Below, piece after piece: positions 46,483-54,811 of a stretch of 64,000 bases of DNA; position 1 is the first letter of the stretch, and each line of letters begins with the position of its first letter. The notes under the pieces were generated by a model that saw nothing but the letters and a program-made list of their open reading frames with translations, was not told the origin of the DNA and did no database searches. The stretch comes from Richelia sinica FACHB-800. Lineage in GTDB: Bacteria > Cyanobacteriota > Cyanobacteriia > Cyanobacteriales > Nostocaceae. Where the stretch lies: positions 1 through 64,000 of the forward strand of contig NZ_JACJTT010000006.1 of assembly GCF_014698825.1 (NCBI RefSeq), in the 5' to 3' direction. The position numbers were made by a program, and so were the translations under genes.

Positions 46483-46824
46483 TTAAGCAATAGCAAATTC
46501 AGTATATTTCCTTTCATCAGGAGGATGAAAAGCTAAAACAATATCAAGATTAGAAATACCTAACTTCATTAACTCATTAGCTATTCCTTCCTCAGTCCAA
46601 TCTTCCTCTATCCAAATTCTATCATTTTTAATTCTGACATTAACTTGAATATTATTAGTTCTTTTCTTCTCATCCCATCCCAAAAAACACCAAATGTAGT
46701 GATGATTATTATCATCAGAAACCAAACAACTTTCATCAGTTAAATTTGCTGCACCAGAAACCCAATTATGATATTCTGTGAGCACTTGTTTAATTGCTAT
46801 TTGATATTGTTCTAGTTTATCCAT
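46483..46824 (-). CDS. xisI: XisI protein
   Basis: 113 residues, the XisI length. The family pattern is visible: QYQIAIKQVLTEYHNW at the N-terminus, HYIWCFLGWDEKKR, DRIWIEEDWTEEGIANEL, and DIVLAFHPPDERKYTEFAIA at the C-terminus. XisI and XisH are the two accessory factors needed with XisF for excision of the fdxN element in Anabaena heterocysts, but the family is far more widespread than that element and may be a toxin/antitoxin-like pair. Overlaps the end of the xisH frame by 13 bases. Confidence 0.9.
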   Translation of the reverse strand: MDKLEQYQIAIKQVLTEYHNWVSGAANLTDESCLVSDDNNHHYIWCFLGWDEKKRTNNIQVNVRIKNDRIWIEEDWTEEGIANELMKLGISNLDIVLAFHPPDERKYTEFAIA

Positions 46825-47228
46825 TGCAATATCTCCTCTTTTTCTACATTCACTATAATCATTAAAATTTGATTTAGTTCGACAATCTCTTTGATTGAAT
46901 CTCTTGTAAAAAAGTTTTGATATGTACTTTCTTTAATAGCTAAATAAATTTTATATTCTGGTTCTGTAAGATTAATTAAATTACGATATAAAATATATTG
47001 CCCTAAAGCTAATTCAAAATCCTTCATAGGGGAAGGACTCAGAAAACTCTTGATTTCAACAACTATTTTACGTCCATTTAGTTATGCTGCAATCGGTTTT
47101 TCAGCAGATAAGTCAGCAAACAATTCAGCATCTTTGTATTTAATTTTATAAGGATCGGCAGTAATCGTCCAACCATCCCTAACTAAAGCATTTTTAACAG
47201 CATCATGGTAAATATCTTTTGCTGGCAT
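46812..47228 (-). pseudogene. xisH: XisH protein, broken by one in-frame TAA
   Basis: Starting at ATG 47228 the frame runs 138 codons, the standard XisH length, and ends overlapping xisI. It reads MPAKDIYHDAVKNALVRDGW, DPYKIKYKDAELFADL and SAEKPIAA, then TAA at 47084-47082, then LNGRKIVVEIKSFLSPSP, ALGQYILYRNLINLTEP and the C-terminal part without any other interruption. The TAA sits between the two halves of the D...ExK-like catalytic site (D34 region and EIK). In typical XisH the position is Glu (GAA), so one base change explains the stop. An internal ATG at 47027 would allow only the C-terminal part to be made. Confidence 0.85.
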
Positions 47229-47289
47229 CGTCTTCTTAATAATATTGAGCAGACAGAAATTAATTGTTGATACAATTGTACTAAATACT

Positions 47290-47352
47290 CAGGTGTTAGC
47301 GTAGCTTACCGTCGGTATCGCTGTTTGGGAAGTTGAAGGGATGCGATCGCTT
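47290..47352. repeat. Interspersed cyanobacterial repeat, partial copy C
   Basis: GTGTTAGCGTAGCTTACCG, GGTATCGCTGTTTGGGAAGTTGAAGGG region and a HIP1 site, matching the right half of copy B. Confidence 0.5.
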
Positions 47353-47369
47353 GACAAAAGAAATTATGA

Positions 47370-47825
47370 TTAAACTGGAAAAAAATCAGCATCTAAAATT
47401 TCATCAGAGGAAAAAGGATTATCTTGAGGAAAAATAGATAAAGGAAGTCCGGTTTCAATAGATGCTTCTTTACGAGCGTGTTGATAACAAGTATCCAAAA
47501 CTTCCAAATAATAGCCTTTTAAACTAGGACTATCTAAAAATGTTTCTTGTAATCTTTGACGATGTTCATATATTGTATACAACCAACTGTTTGACCTGTT
47601 TTGAGGTTGAAACTTGTATTTAAGCAAGCGCATAATTACAACTCGTAAATTACTTTTTAAAGCATTTTTTTCACTTCTTCCCATACTTTCAATTTCTTCA
47701 ATTAAATTTTCTAATTCTAATTCTGAAAACTGCTTATTCTTTAATAAAGAAGCGGTTTGTTCAATCCATAAATTATAATCTTCTGCATAAAGATTATTAG
47801 TTAATATCCTAGATTGATGTGTCAT
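47370..47825 (-). CDS. DUF29 family protein
   Basis: 151 residues with the DUF29 pattern: YAEDYNLWIEQTASLLKN, LENLIEEIESMGRSEKNALKSNL (the hallmark), LLKYKFQPQ and a C-terminal YLEVLDTCYQHARKEAS. The family is common in cyanobacteria and has no proven function. Lies between xisH and the MazF-type pair on the same strand. Confidence 0.87.
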   Translation of the reverse strand: MTHQSRILTNNLYAEDYNLWIEQTASLLKNKQFSELELENLIEEIESMGRSEKNALKSNLRVVIMRLLKYKFQPQNRSNSWLYTIYEHRQRLQETFLDSPSLKGYYLEVLDTCYQHARKEASIETGLPLSIFPQDNPFSSDEILDADFFPV

Positions 47826-47846
47826 AGTTTTCTCCTTGATAAAAAT

Positions 47847-48206
47847 TTAAATCCCAAAATCCAAAACCACATCTAAAGCAGTACGAATTCCTTCCCAATA
47901 TTCAGATTCTAAAATACCCACCAACCCCAAAACGCGACGATTATCTACAGAACGAATTTGAGCAAAATCAATAAAACGATCTTTATCTAATCCATTAGTT
48001 GCTGTTGCTTTTACGTTGACAATATAGGGAGCTTGCTTACTTCCTGGTCGAAATGGTATCACAATAGTTAATAATCCATATTGATTCATAATATCATTTT
48101 GAACTATTAAACAAGCACGAATTTTTTGTGCTTCTGCTCCCACAGTTGGATCAAGATTTACCCAGCGAATTTCACCCCTTTTATATGTTAAATTACCCTC
48201 TGGCAT
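47847..48206 (-). CDS. MazF/PemK-like toxin (endoribonuclease)
   Basis: 119 residues from ATG 48206; GGAG (48219-48216) lies nine bases before this codon, which favours it over the ATG at 48215. Family pattern: KRGEIRWVNLDPTVGAEAQK with the beta-barrel start, IRACLIVQND and VIPFRP. MazF proteins cut mRNA at short sites. The RHH antitoxin gene upstream overlaps its start. Confidence 0.87.
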   Translation of the reverse strand: MPEGNLTYKRGEIRWVNLDPTVGAEAQKIRACLIVQNDIMNQYGLLTIVIPFRPGSKQAPYIVNVKATATNGLDKDRFIDFAQIRSVDNRRVLGLVGILESEYWEGIRTALDVVLDFGI

Positions 48207-48423
48207 TAATACCATCTCCAGCTACATTATCCCAAGCAGAAATCTCATTTTGATATTCTAAATCTTTGACATCTTCTTGAAGTGCAGCAATTATTTCTTC
48301 TTCTAAAATTTTGCGTCTTTGTTCTGCTAATAGTGCATTAATATAAGCACTACGATTACCTTTTGCTTGTTTATCAATAAATCTGATAATGTCTTCTTCT
48401 AAAGTAATTGTGATTTTCATCAT
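48193..48423 (-). CDS. RHH antitoxin of the MazF-type pair
   Basis: 76 residues. MKITITLEEDIIRFIDKQAKGNRSAYINALLAE is a ribbon-helix-helix DNA-binding fold; the C-terminal half (LQEDVKDLEYQNEISAWDNVAGDG) is acidic and should wrap around the toxin. Overlaps the toxin gene by 14 bases, so the two are translated together and probably repress their own promoter. Confidence 0.85.
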   Translation of the reverse strand: MMKITITLEEDIIRFIDKQAKGNRSAYINALLAEQRRKILEEEIIAALQEDVKDLEYQNEISAWDNVAGDGINARG

Positions 48424-48929
48424 AGGTCTTACTTATTTATCTTACTAATTAATCATACTGTTTTTTTTAACAATTTGCCACTACAAAAGTGATGTTGGAT
48501 AAAAAGTGTGATAGCGTATCCCTTACGGAAATGGAAGAGATAGCTGACTGTTCACATCGTGTTCCGTAGGAAAGGTATTGCTTTGAGGGAGCGCGTTAGC
48601 GTAGCGTGCCATAGGGATAGGTATGGCTCTTTCTTTGTGTCTTTGCGACTTTGCGTGAGGTAAAAATGATACTGGAGAAAGATGTGCGATCGCATCCCTA
48701 TCGCTCAGACTATTGCTAGATTATCTTTATTGATAAACGAAATATTTATTCTAAAATCGTGCAAACATGCAATATTGCAATTATGCGATTTTAAAAATGT
48801 GTATACAATACAAATTCACTGTATTAAAACTATATAGATGATATTACACAACATCAAATATCAAAACCCGCTATAACGGAATTAAAACAGGGGACATTGA
48901 TAGAGTCGTCCCCATGTGTCTAAAATCGA
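48424..48929. other. Spacer with repeat copy D, beyond the MazF-type pair
   Basis: 506 bases. 48503-48705 holds another copy of the repeat family (GCGTTAGCGTAGCGTGCC, GGGATAGGTATGG, CTTTGCGACTTTGCGTGAGG). The rest is AT-rich with no ORF or RNA gene recognised. Confidence 0.55.
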
Positions 48930-49160
48930 TTACAAGCGATGTCTATCCATCAGATGAGCGCGATCGCTTGAACGATGGAACTGACGCTTTTTATGGTGTT
49001 TGCGACCCTTGATTTGTGGTTTTTTATGGGGTTGCTGCGGTTTCACTTCTGAATGCTGGTTGGGTGGAGTTGCAGCATAAGCATAATTCGGTGTAGCAGA
49101 ACCGAAGATACCAATCAAAACTGGAATTGTGACTACAGTTATCACAGAATAAATCTTCAT
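48930..49160 (-). CDS. Small exported basic protein
   Basis: 76 residues: a signal peptide (VITVVTIPVLIGIFGSATP, cleavage probably near AYA), then a His/Lys/Arg-rich mature part (KKPQIKGRKHHKKRQFHRS). No family is recognised. It could bind nucleic acid, metal or acidic polymers outside the membrane, but that is guesswork. Confidence 0.55.
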   Translation of the reverse strand: MKIYSVITVVTIPVLIGIFGSATPNYAYAATPPNQHSEVKPQQPHKKPQIKGRKHHKKRQFHRSSDRAHLMDRHRL

Positions 49161-49446
49161 CAGCTATCTCGTAAGCTAGTGGTGTTCACATTTCCCATCA
49201 AATAGCTTGGAAATGACAGCTTACCCACTGCACACATTACACTTCTGTAATTTGATCAAAAAATTTTTTGCCACCCAGGAACAAATCTGCTGACTTCAAC
49301 GTCTACTGAGTGTATCTGTGGTTTTGACGCAGATAAATTTAGCTATTCCTCAATAGCTTAAACTCGAAAAAAGTATCATCATATTGTGTATGATGCTTTG
49401 GTGTCGGTAACAATTTTCCAAATCATATCAACAACTTTTCCAAACT

Positions 49447-49640
49447 ATGCGACTAAAACGATGGGAATCTCCCCGTCGCGAAGGGAGAAATGACAAAGGT
49501 AGAGGCGGTTCTGCCAGAAAGCGACAACTCAAAAAACAAAGACAAATGCTCAAAAAGAAACTCAAAGACAATCAAAATAGAGATAATAACAATCACAATA
49601 ACCAGGGGGAAGAAAAACATTATCTTCCCCCTATTTTTTT
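49447..49640 (+). ncRNA. Candidate small RNA or basic ORF ending at an intrinsic terminator
   Basis: A plus-strand terminator at 49604-49640 ends whatever is transcribed here. An 79-codon frame (49447-49686) overlaps it but runs 46 bases past the T-run, lacks a Shine-Dalgarno and has a composition (Lys/Arg/Asn-rich, then HYLPPIF) driven by base content. I therefore prefer a small RNA of about 200 nt, or a short basic peptide with an unusual 3' end. The inverted pair TCTCCC/GGGAGA near 49468-49488 would form an internal stem. Confidence 0.35.
49604..49640 (+). terminator. Rho-independent terminator
   Basis: AGGGGGAAGA (49604-49613) and TCTTCCCCCT (49623-49632) are perfect 10-bp arms, followed by ATTTTTTT to 49640. 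One of the strongest terminators in the window. Confidence 0.88.
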
Positions 49641-49686
49641 GAATTTTTATCATATGTCTCCAACAACAAATTGGATAATTAAGTAA

Positions 49687-50054
49687 TATCACGGTGGCAA
49701 AATTAATTCTATTCTTAATTAAAAAAATCTTACTTAAGTAGTATCTCTAGGTTGAATTTAGTATTTAAAAATTTTGTCCCTATATTTTCAGATTCACATC
49801 AAAAAAACATCAACAGATGATAAAGTAATGATGAAATTTTTTTTGACATTCGGAAATTTCTGTGTCAAACTATGAAACTAAAATACAGTTACCGATCACT
49901 TACTTAAGTTCAGTACGTTCAGTACGTTCAATAATTCATTCAACAATCTAGTAAATCTTCTAGGATTCTTTAATAAGTAAAACTAATGAGTTTTCAGGCA
50001 GTCAGGAAAATACAAACTGTCCGTTTAATTATGCACAAATGTTGTTAAATACTG
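49687..50054. other. Upstream region of the exopolysaccharide cluster
   Basis: AT-rich spacer that should carry the promoter for the long plus-strand cluster. Holds a TTTGACA/TGTCAAA inverted pair (49842-49848, 49863-49869) and a 9-bp tandem repeat (listed separately). Confidence 0.5.
49908..49934 (+). repeat. Three tandem 9-base units upstream of the exopolysaccharide cluster
   Basis: GTTCAGTAC, GTTCAGTAC, GTTCAATAA in immediate succession, about 150 bases before the first gene. May be a binding site for a regulator of the cluster. Confidence 0.5.
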
Positions 50055-50087
50055 ATGAAATTTCTCTTGGAAACAAGGAGTCATATT

Positions 50088-50885
50088 ATGGTGGGACGAG
50101 TGCTTTTACCAACTCAAAAAGTGCTTGATGTTCCTATTACTGCCTTGCGCTTTGATGAGCAAATAAGAACAATCATAAATTGGGCTAGTAGTCGTGAAAG
50201 CAAAATAGTTTGTGTAGCGAATGTACACATGTTAATGGAGGCTCATTGGAATCCAGATTTTGCCAAAATATTGAGATACGCAGACCTGGTAACACCTGAT
50301 GGTATGCCTTTAGTTTGGATGATGCGAAAAATGGGTATATCTTATCAAGACCGTGTGGCTGGTATGGATATATTTGTAGCTTTGTGTCAATTAGGAATTA
50401 CTGAAAACATTAGTATTTTTTGTTTAGGTTCACAGCCAGAAATTCTTGCCAAAATGCGAAAAAGATTAGAAAAAGAATTTCCTGCCTTGGAAATAGCAGC
50501 TATGGAACCTCTGCCATTTCGTTCCCTCACTGAAGTTGAAGACGAAGCCTTAATTAAAAAAATCAATGCTAGTGGTGCAGGTATAGTTTTTGTCTCCTTA
50601 GGATGTCCAAAACAGGAAAAATGGATTGCTCAACATAGAGGCAAAATCAAAGCGGTAATGATTGGAGTAGGTGGAGTTTTTCCTGTGTACGCAGGAATTC
50701 ATAAACGCGCACCGCAAATGGTTCGAGATTTAGGTTTGGAATGGCTGTATCGTTGGTTGCAAGAACCACGCAGATTGTGGGGTCGATACTATAAAACAAT
50801 TCCTCCATTTATTTGGTTAGCAACCAAACAGTTAATATCATCTAGTCGTCTTGGTTCTGTTTTTTCAAATGCTAGTAGTGATTAG
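50088..50885 (+). CDS. WecG/TagA/CpsF family glycosyltransferase (GT26)
   Basis: 265 residues from ATG 50088, chosen because AAGGAG (50075-50080) lies seven bases before it; the earlier ATG at 50055 lacks a ribosome site. GT26 motifs: NVHMLMEAHWNPDF, ADLVTPDGMPLVW (catalytic Asp region), SIFCLGSQPEIL, FVSLGCPKQEKWI, GVGGVFPVYAG and RAPQMVRDLGLEWLYRW. It transfers a sugar (ManNAc-like) onto a lipid-linked acceptor during polysaccharide synthesis. First gene of the plus-strand cluster. Confidence 0.9.
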   Translation: MVGRVLLPTQKVLDVPITALRFDEQIRTIINWASSRESKIVCVANVHMLMEAHWNPDFAKILRYADLVTPDGMPLVWMMRKMGISYQDRVAGMDIFVALCQLGITENISIFCLGSQPEILAKMRKRLEKEFPALEIAAMEPLPFRSLTEVEDEALIKKINASGAGIVFVSLGCPKQEKWIAQHRGKIKAVMIGVGGVFPVYAGIHKRAPQMVRDLGLEWLYRWLQEPRRLWGRYYKTIPPFIWLATKQLISSSRLGSVFSNASSD

Positions 50886-50970
50886 GAAGTTATTAGTTGA
50901 GTATTTCTGAAATTGAGGATAGCTGACCTAAATTGAGCCAGTTACAACAACCAGAAGTAGGGGAGGTGAA

Positions 50971-52263
50971 GTGGTTTTTTTGATAGGAACTTTAAGCATT
51001 CACAAAATTATCAAAACCCTCAAATTTATCCGCAGTTTCAGGCATAAACCTGCTCTTTGGGTCTTAATTGACCAAGGTGTAGTCAGTTTGGGTAACTTTC
51101 TCACTAATATTCTGATAGCCCGGAATCTACCTCAATCGGAATACGGCACCTATGTTTTGATTTATGGCGTATTAATTTTTTTAAATTCTCTGCACTCTTC
51201 TTTAATTATTTATCCGCTCTCAGTAAAAGGAGCGATAGCAGATGAAAAAGATTTACGTCGGTTAACAGGAGATTCTTTGATATTGACAACAATTCTGTGG
51301 TTATTTCTCAGTTTAGTGATAGTTGCTGCCACTGCGTTTATTCACAGAATAGAAATTGCACCAATGGCTATTTGCGCTTTGTGGTTGTGGCAAAATCAGG
51401 AATCAGTCAGGCGATCGCTTATGTCGCACCTACGTTATGCTGAATCAGTATGGGGAGATAGTCTGAGCTATCTGGGACAAGCAGGGTTAGTCTGGTTTTT
51501 AGCACAACAAGGTCAACTTTCAGTTGAATCTGCATTCATCATTATTGGTGTGACATCTGGCATTGCAGCAATTACACAACTTGCTCAACTCAAAGCCAAA
51601 CCTATCCCCTCCCCACAGATTTGGCACTTTGCCATCACAGCTTGGGATTTAGGAAGATGGTCACTATTATCTAACCTGGCAACTATCTTTAATATTCATG
51701 CACCTCCCTGGGTACTCACCATGTTTCATGGCACAGGAGAAGTCGCTTCACTCCAAGCTATTAACAACATCTTAGGATCTACCAACCCAATTTTGCAAAG
51801 CACACCCAGTTTAATTATCCCCTCGGTTGCTAAAGCCAGATTAGAAGGAAAAATGCCAGCTGTGTGGCAAGTCGTGAAAAATTACACCGCGCAAGGCTTA
51901 CTTTTTTTATTACCAATCTACAGTTTTATTCTAGTTTTCCCCAGAAAAGTCATTGAATTATTGTATGGGTCTAACTCTCCATACTTAGAATTTGAGCAAA
52001 TGCTCCGCTTGGTAGTTTTAGTGTATGGACTAGTTTATTTTTCACAAGTTGTTGGTGCCACTTTACAAGGTTTAGAAGAAAACAAATCTGTATTTTTAGC
52101 TCAATGTGCCAGTATTACATCTGCTGTTTTTGTGGGTTTACCACTAGCAGCCTTTATTGGTGCATTAGGAGCAATTATTGGCAGTATTGTTTCCGGTTTT
52201 GGTCGAGTTACAATTGGCATTGTTCTCTTACGCAAATTTCAAAATTCTCAAAAATCGATATAA
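50971..52263 (+). CDS. Oligosaccharide flippase / polysaccharide export membrane protein (Wzx-like)
   Basis: 430 residues from a GTG start preceded by GGGGAGGTG, a strong ribosome site. About 12 hydrophobic helices with the family start (ALWVLIDQGVVSLGNFLTNILIA, SEYGTYVLIYGVL). Such proteins flip lipid-linked repeat units across the membrane. Second gene of the cluster. Confidence 0.85.
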   Translation: MVFLIGTLSIHKIIKTLKFIRSFRHKPALWVLIDQGVVSLGNFLTNILIARNLPQSEYGTYVLIYGVLIFLNSLHSSLIIYPLSVKGAIADEKDLRRLTGDSLILTTILWLFLSLVIVAATAFIHRIEIAPMAICALWLWQNQESVRRSLMSHLRYAESVWGDSLSYLGQAGLVWFLAQQGQLSVESAFIIIGVTSGIAAITQLAQLKAKPIPSPQIWHFAITAWDLGRWSLLSNLATIFNIHAPPWVLTMFHGTGEVASLQAINNILGSTNPILQSTPSLIIPSVAKARLEGKMPAVWQVVKNYTAQGLLFLLPIYSFILVFPRKVIELLYGSNSPYLEFEQMLRLVVLVYGLVYFSQVVGATLQGLEENKSVFLAQCASITSAVFVGLPLAAFIGALGAIIGSIVSGFGRVTIGIVLLRKFQNSQKSI

Positions 52264-52315
52264 AACATTTTTATTTCACATTCTTCCTATAAAACTTAAT
52301 TCCAGGTAATTAATC

Positions 52316-53602
52316 ATGGTGCAAAAATCTATGAGTGAACATCAAAAGCAAACTATTAATAAGCAGAAATTGAAAATAGCAGCCTTTGGAGAATGGGATA
52401 CAACCAACTTAGGAGATAGAGCTATTCTTCAAGGTGTAACTGATTTTTTAAATCAACATGGGTGTTTAGTTCAACCCTATACTTTTGGTTCATTACGTCC
52501 TATTCAACATCACCCCAAATCTCAGAATTCAGCCACAGAATCAAGTCAGATTTATTTTCCTCCAGTAGATAAAATAATCACTAGAGATAAATCTGTAAAA
52601 CATGATCACAGCTTTCCTCAACAAACAATTAAACTACTCAAACTCTCCCTCAGACCTTTACGTCAAAGGATATTAATTCAACGTCTTATACCCCAACTTA
52701 AAAGCGTTGACGCTATCTTAGTAGGAGGAGGAGCATTACTATCAGATTTAGATTTACATTTCCCTCAATCTTTAGCGGCAGTTACCTGGGTAGCAAAACA
52801 ACTAAAACTGCCATTAATTTGTTTAGGATGTAGTGCTGAAGGTGAATGGTCGCCACAAGGTCGTAAAATCATTACTGAGTTTATTCAAAATTGTGATTTT
52901 ATAGCCACAAGAGATAGTGGTACAGCTAGTAGACTGGCAGAAATACTCAACGAGTCAGTGCCTATTTTTGGTGATTTTGCTTTAATTGATATGCAGAAAA
53001 CCAGAGCGCCAAATTCAGAGAATGAACAGCGAATATTAGCTGTCAATATTATGGAATTCTCCAACCAATCAAGCAAATATCAACAGCAATATGATCAAGT
53101 TTTAATTCAAATCATTAACTTGTGGTTAGCTCAAAAAGATGAACATGCAAAATATCAAGTAAAACTCTTTACTACTGGCGATATAGGCGATATAGCTAGA
53201 GCTAAAATCATTTTGGAACAATTACCATCTAAAAATGTTACTTTTCATCTCTTTGCCAATTTAGAACAGTTAAGAAACTGCCTGAGTTCTAGTTATGCCG
53301 TAATAGCTACAAGGCTACATTCAGCTATTTTAGCGTTGGCAGAAGGTGTACCTGTTATTGGTCTATCTGTAGATACCAAAATCAACAGATTTTTCTCTTC
53401 TCTTGGCATATCATCCTACAGCTTATCTGCTTTAGATGAGCAAGTAATTAACCAAGCAATTACTCTACTACAACACGAAAGTATCAACAAACAACTAGAG
53501 GCGATTGATTTTTCAGAAATGTCAATGACAAGAGCTAAAGTCCTATCTTTAGTTAACGAATTAGCTGCTCAAATAAATAATGAATTAATATCAGTTTCAT
53601 GA
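52316..53602 (+). CDS. Polysaccharide pyruvyltransferase family protein
   Basis: 428 residues. Family pattern: GEWDTTNLGDRAILQGV at the N-terminus, VDAILVGGGALLSDLD, FIATRDSGTASRLAEI, GDFALID, and the C-terminal VIATRLHSAILALAEGVPVIGLSVDTK. It adds a pyruvate ketal (or links GDP-type intermediates) to an exopolysaccharide sugar. Overlaps the next gene by 4 bases. Confidence 0.88.
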   Translation: MVQKSMSEHQKQTINKQKLKIAAFGEWDTTNLGDRAILQGVTDFLNQHGCLVQPYTFGSLRPIQHHPKSQNSATESSQIYFPPVDKIITRDKSVKHDHSFPQQTIKLLKLSLRPLRQRILIQRLIPQLKSVDAILVGGGALLSDLDLHFPQSLAAVTWVAKQLKLPLICLGCSAEGEWSPQGRKIITEFIQNCDFIATRDSGTASRLAEILNESVPIFGDFALIDMQKTRAPNSENEQRILAVNIMEFSNQSSKYQQQYDQVLIQIINLWLAQKDEHAKYQVKLFTTGDIGDIARAKIILEQLPSKNVTFHLFANLEQLRNCLSSSYAVIATRLHSAILALAEGVPVIGLSVDTKINRFFSSLGISSYSLSALDEQVINQAITLLQHESINKQLEAIDFSEMSMTRAKVLSLVNELAAQINNELISVS

Positions 53603-54750
53603 ATATTTATCTTTATTTAAAACATTTTGACCCTTACGGTGAAAAACTCAATGATGGAACCAGTAGAGCCGTACATGGTTTGGCATCTGGGTTGGTTAAC
53701 TGTGGTGCAAAAGTGACTATTCTTTGTGAGCATCAACCTTCTACATTTGCAGAGACAGCGTATGTAACTAAAGCTGGTTATGAAATTAGATGTTTTGCTA
53801 ACCCCCATGGTAGTAGTCCTAGCTTTAAACTGGCTAAAGGGTTGCAAAATTTTGTGCGGAATTCTTTAGATAGTCATAGTCTTGTCGTTTTAAATGGACT
53901 TTTTCATGCCAGTGTTTACTCCTTATCACGATTCCTCAACAAATATAAAATTCCCTACATTCTGGCACCACATAATCCCTACAGCCCTGCTATTTTTAAT
54001 AAAAATCCCCATTTAAAATGGCCTTATTGGCATATTTTTGAAAAAACTTTACTCAGAAAAGCTCAAGCAATTCAAGTTTTAGATTCTCGGCAAAGTCAAT
54101 TTATCAAAGAATTAGACATAAGTGTGCCAGTATTCTCCTTACCTAATGGTTTTGCTCTTCATGAAATACCTAAAGACATAGCCCCATCAAATTTAACAGC
54201 AAATAGCCCAGTTAAGTTTTTATTTTTTGGCAGATTGGATGCTTACAACAAAGGCTTAGATATTTTACTAACAGCATTCGCTAACATTGCTCAGACTGAA
54301 AATATTCATTTGACAATTCAGGGACCAGACCAGGGAGACAAGCAAAATTTACAAACACAAGCTGCCAAATTAAATATTAGTCATCAGGTGTCTTTCATCG
54401 ACCCTGATTTCGAGACTCCTCCGGCAGTAATTATGCAAAATTATCAAGTAATTTGTATTCCTTCCCGGTTTGAAGGTTTTAGTTTAGCTGCTTTAGAAGC
54501 AATGTTAGTAGAACGGGTATTGTTGATTTCTGATGTAGCAGGAATTGCTCCCCATATTGAAGCTAGCGGTTGTGGTGTAGTTGTAGCACCGGAAGTATCA
54601 GCTATGACTTTAGGAATCAAAAACTTACTGCAACGGCGTTCACAATGGACAGAAATGGGTTTATCAGGAAAGCATTATGCCCTTGAACATTTACAGTGGG
54701 ACAAAATTGCATCGGTAGCCTTACAGAAGTATCAACAGCTAGTTGCCTGA
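53599..54750 (+). CDS. Glycosyltransferase, GT4 family
   Basis: 383 residues. N-terminal GKLNDGTSRAVHGLASGL-like donor loop and the C-terminal E7E region RFEGFSLAALEAMLVERVLLISDVAG mark a retaining GT4 enzyme. Overlaps the pyruvyltransferase stop by 4 bases, so translation is coupled. Confidence 0.88.
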   Translation: MNIYLYLKHFDPYGEKLNDGTSRAVHGLASGLVNCGAKVTILCEHQPSTFAETAYVTKAGYEIRCFANPHGSSPSFKLAKGLQNFVRNSLDSHSLVVLNGLFHASVYSLSRFLNKYKIPYILAPHNPYSPAIFNKNPHLKWPYWHIFEKTLLRKAQAIQVLDSRQSQFIKELDISVPVFSLPNGFALHEIPKDIAPSNLTANSPVKFLFFGRLDAYNKGLDILLTAFANIAQTENIHLTIQGPDQGDKQNLQTQAAKLNISHQVSFIDPDFETPPAVIMQNYQVICIPSRFEGFSLAALEAMLVERVLLISDVAGIAPHIEASGCGVVVAPEVSAMTLGIKNLLQRRSQWTEMGLSGKHYALEHLQWDKIASVALQKYQQLVA

Positions 54751-54811
54751 TAAAAAAGATACAGTGCTAACTGCGATTGTATTTTGTACATTTACCTACT
54801 TAATTTTATTT

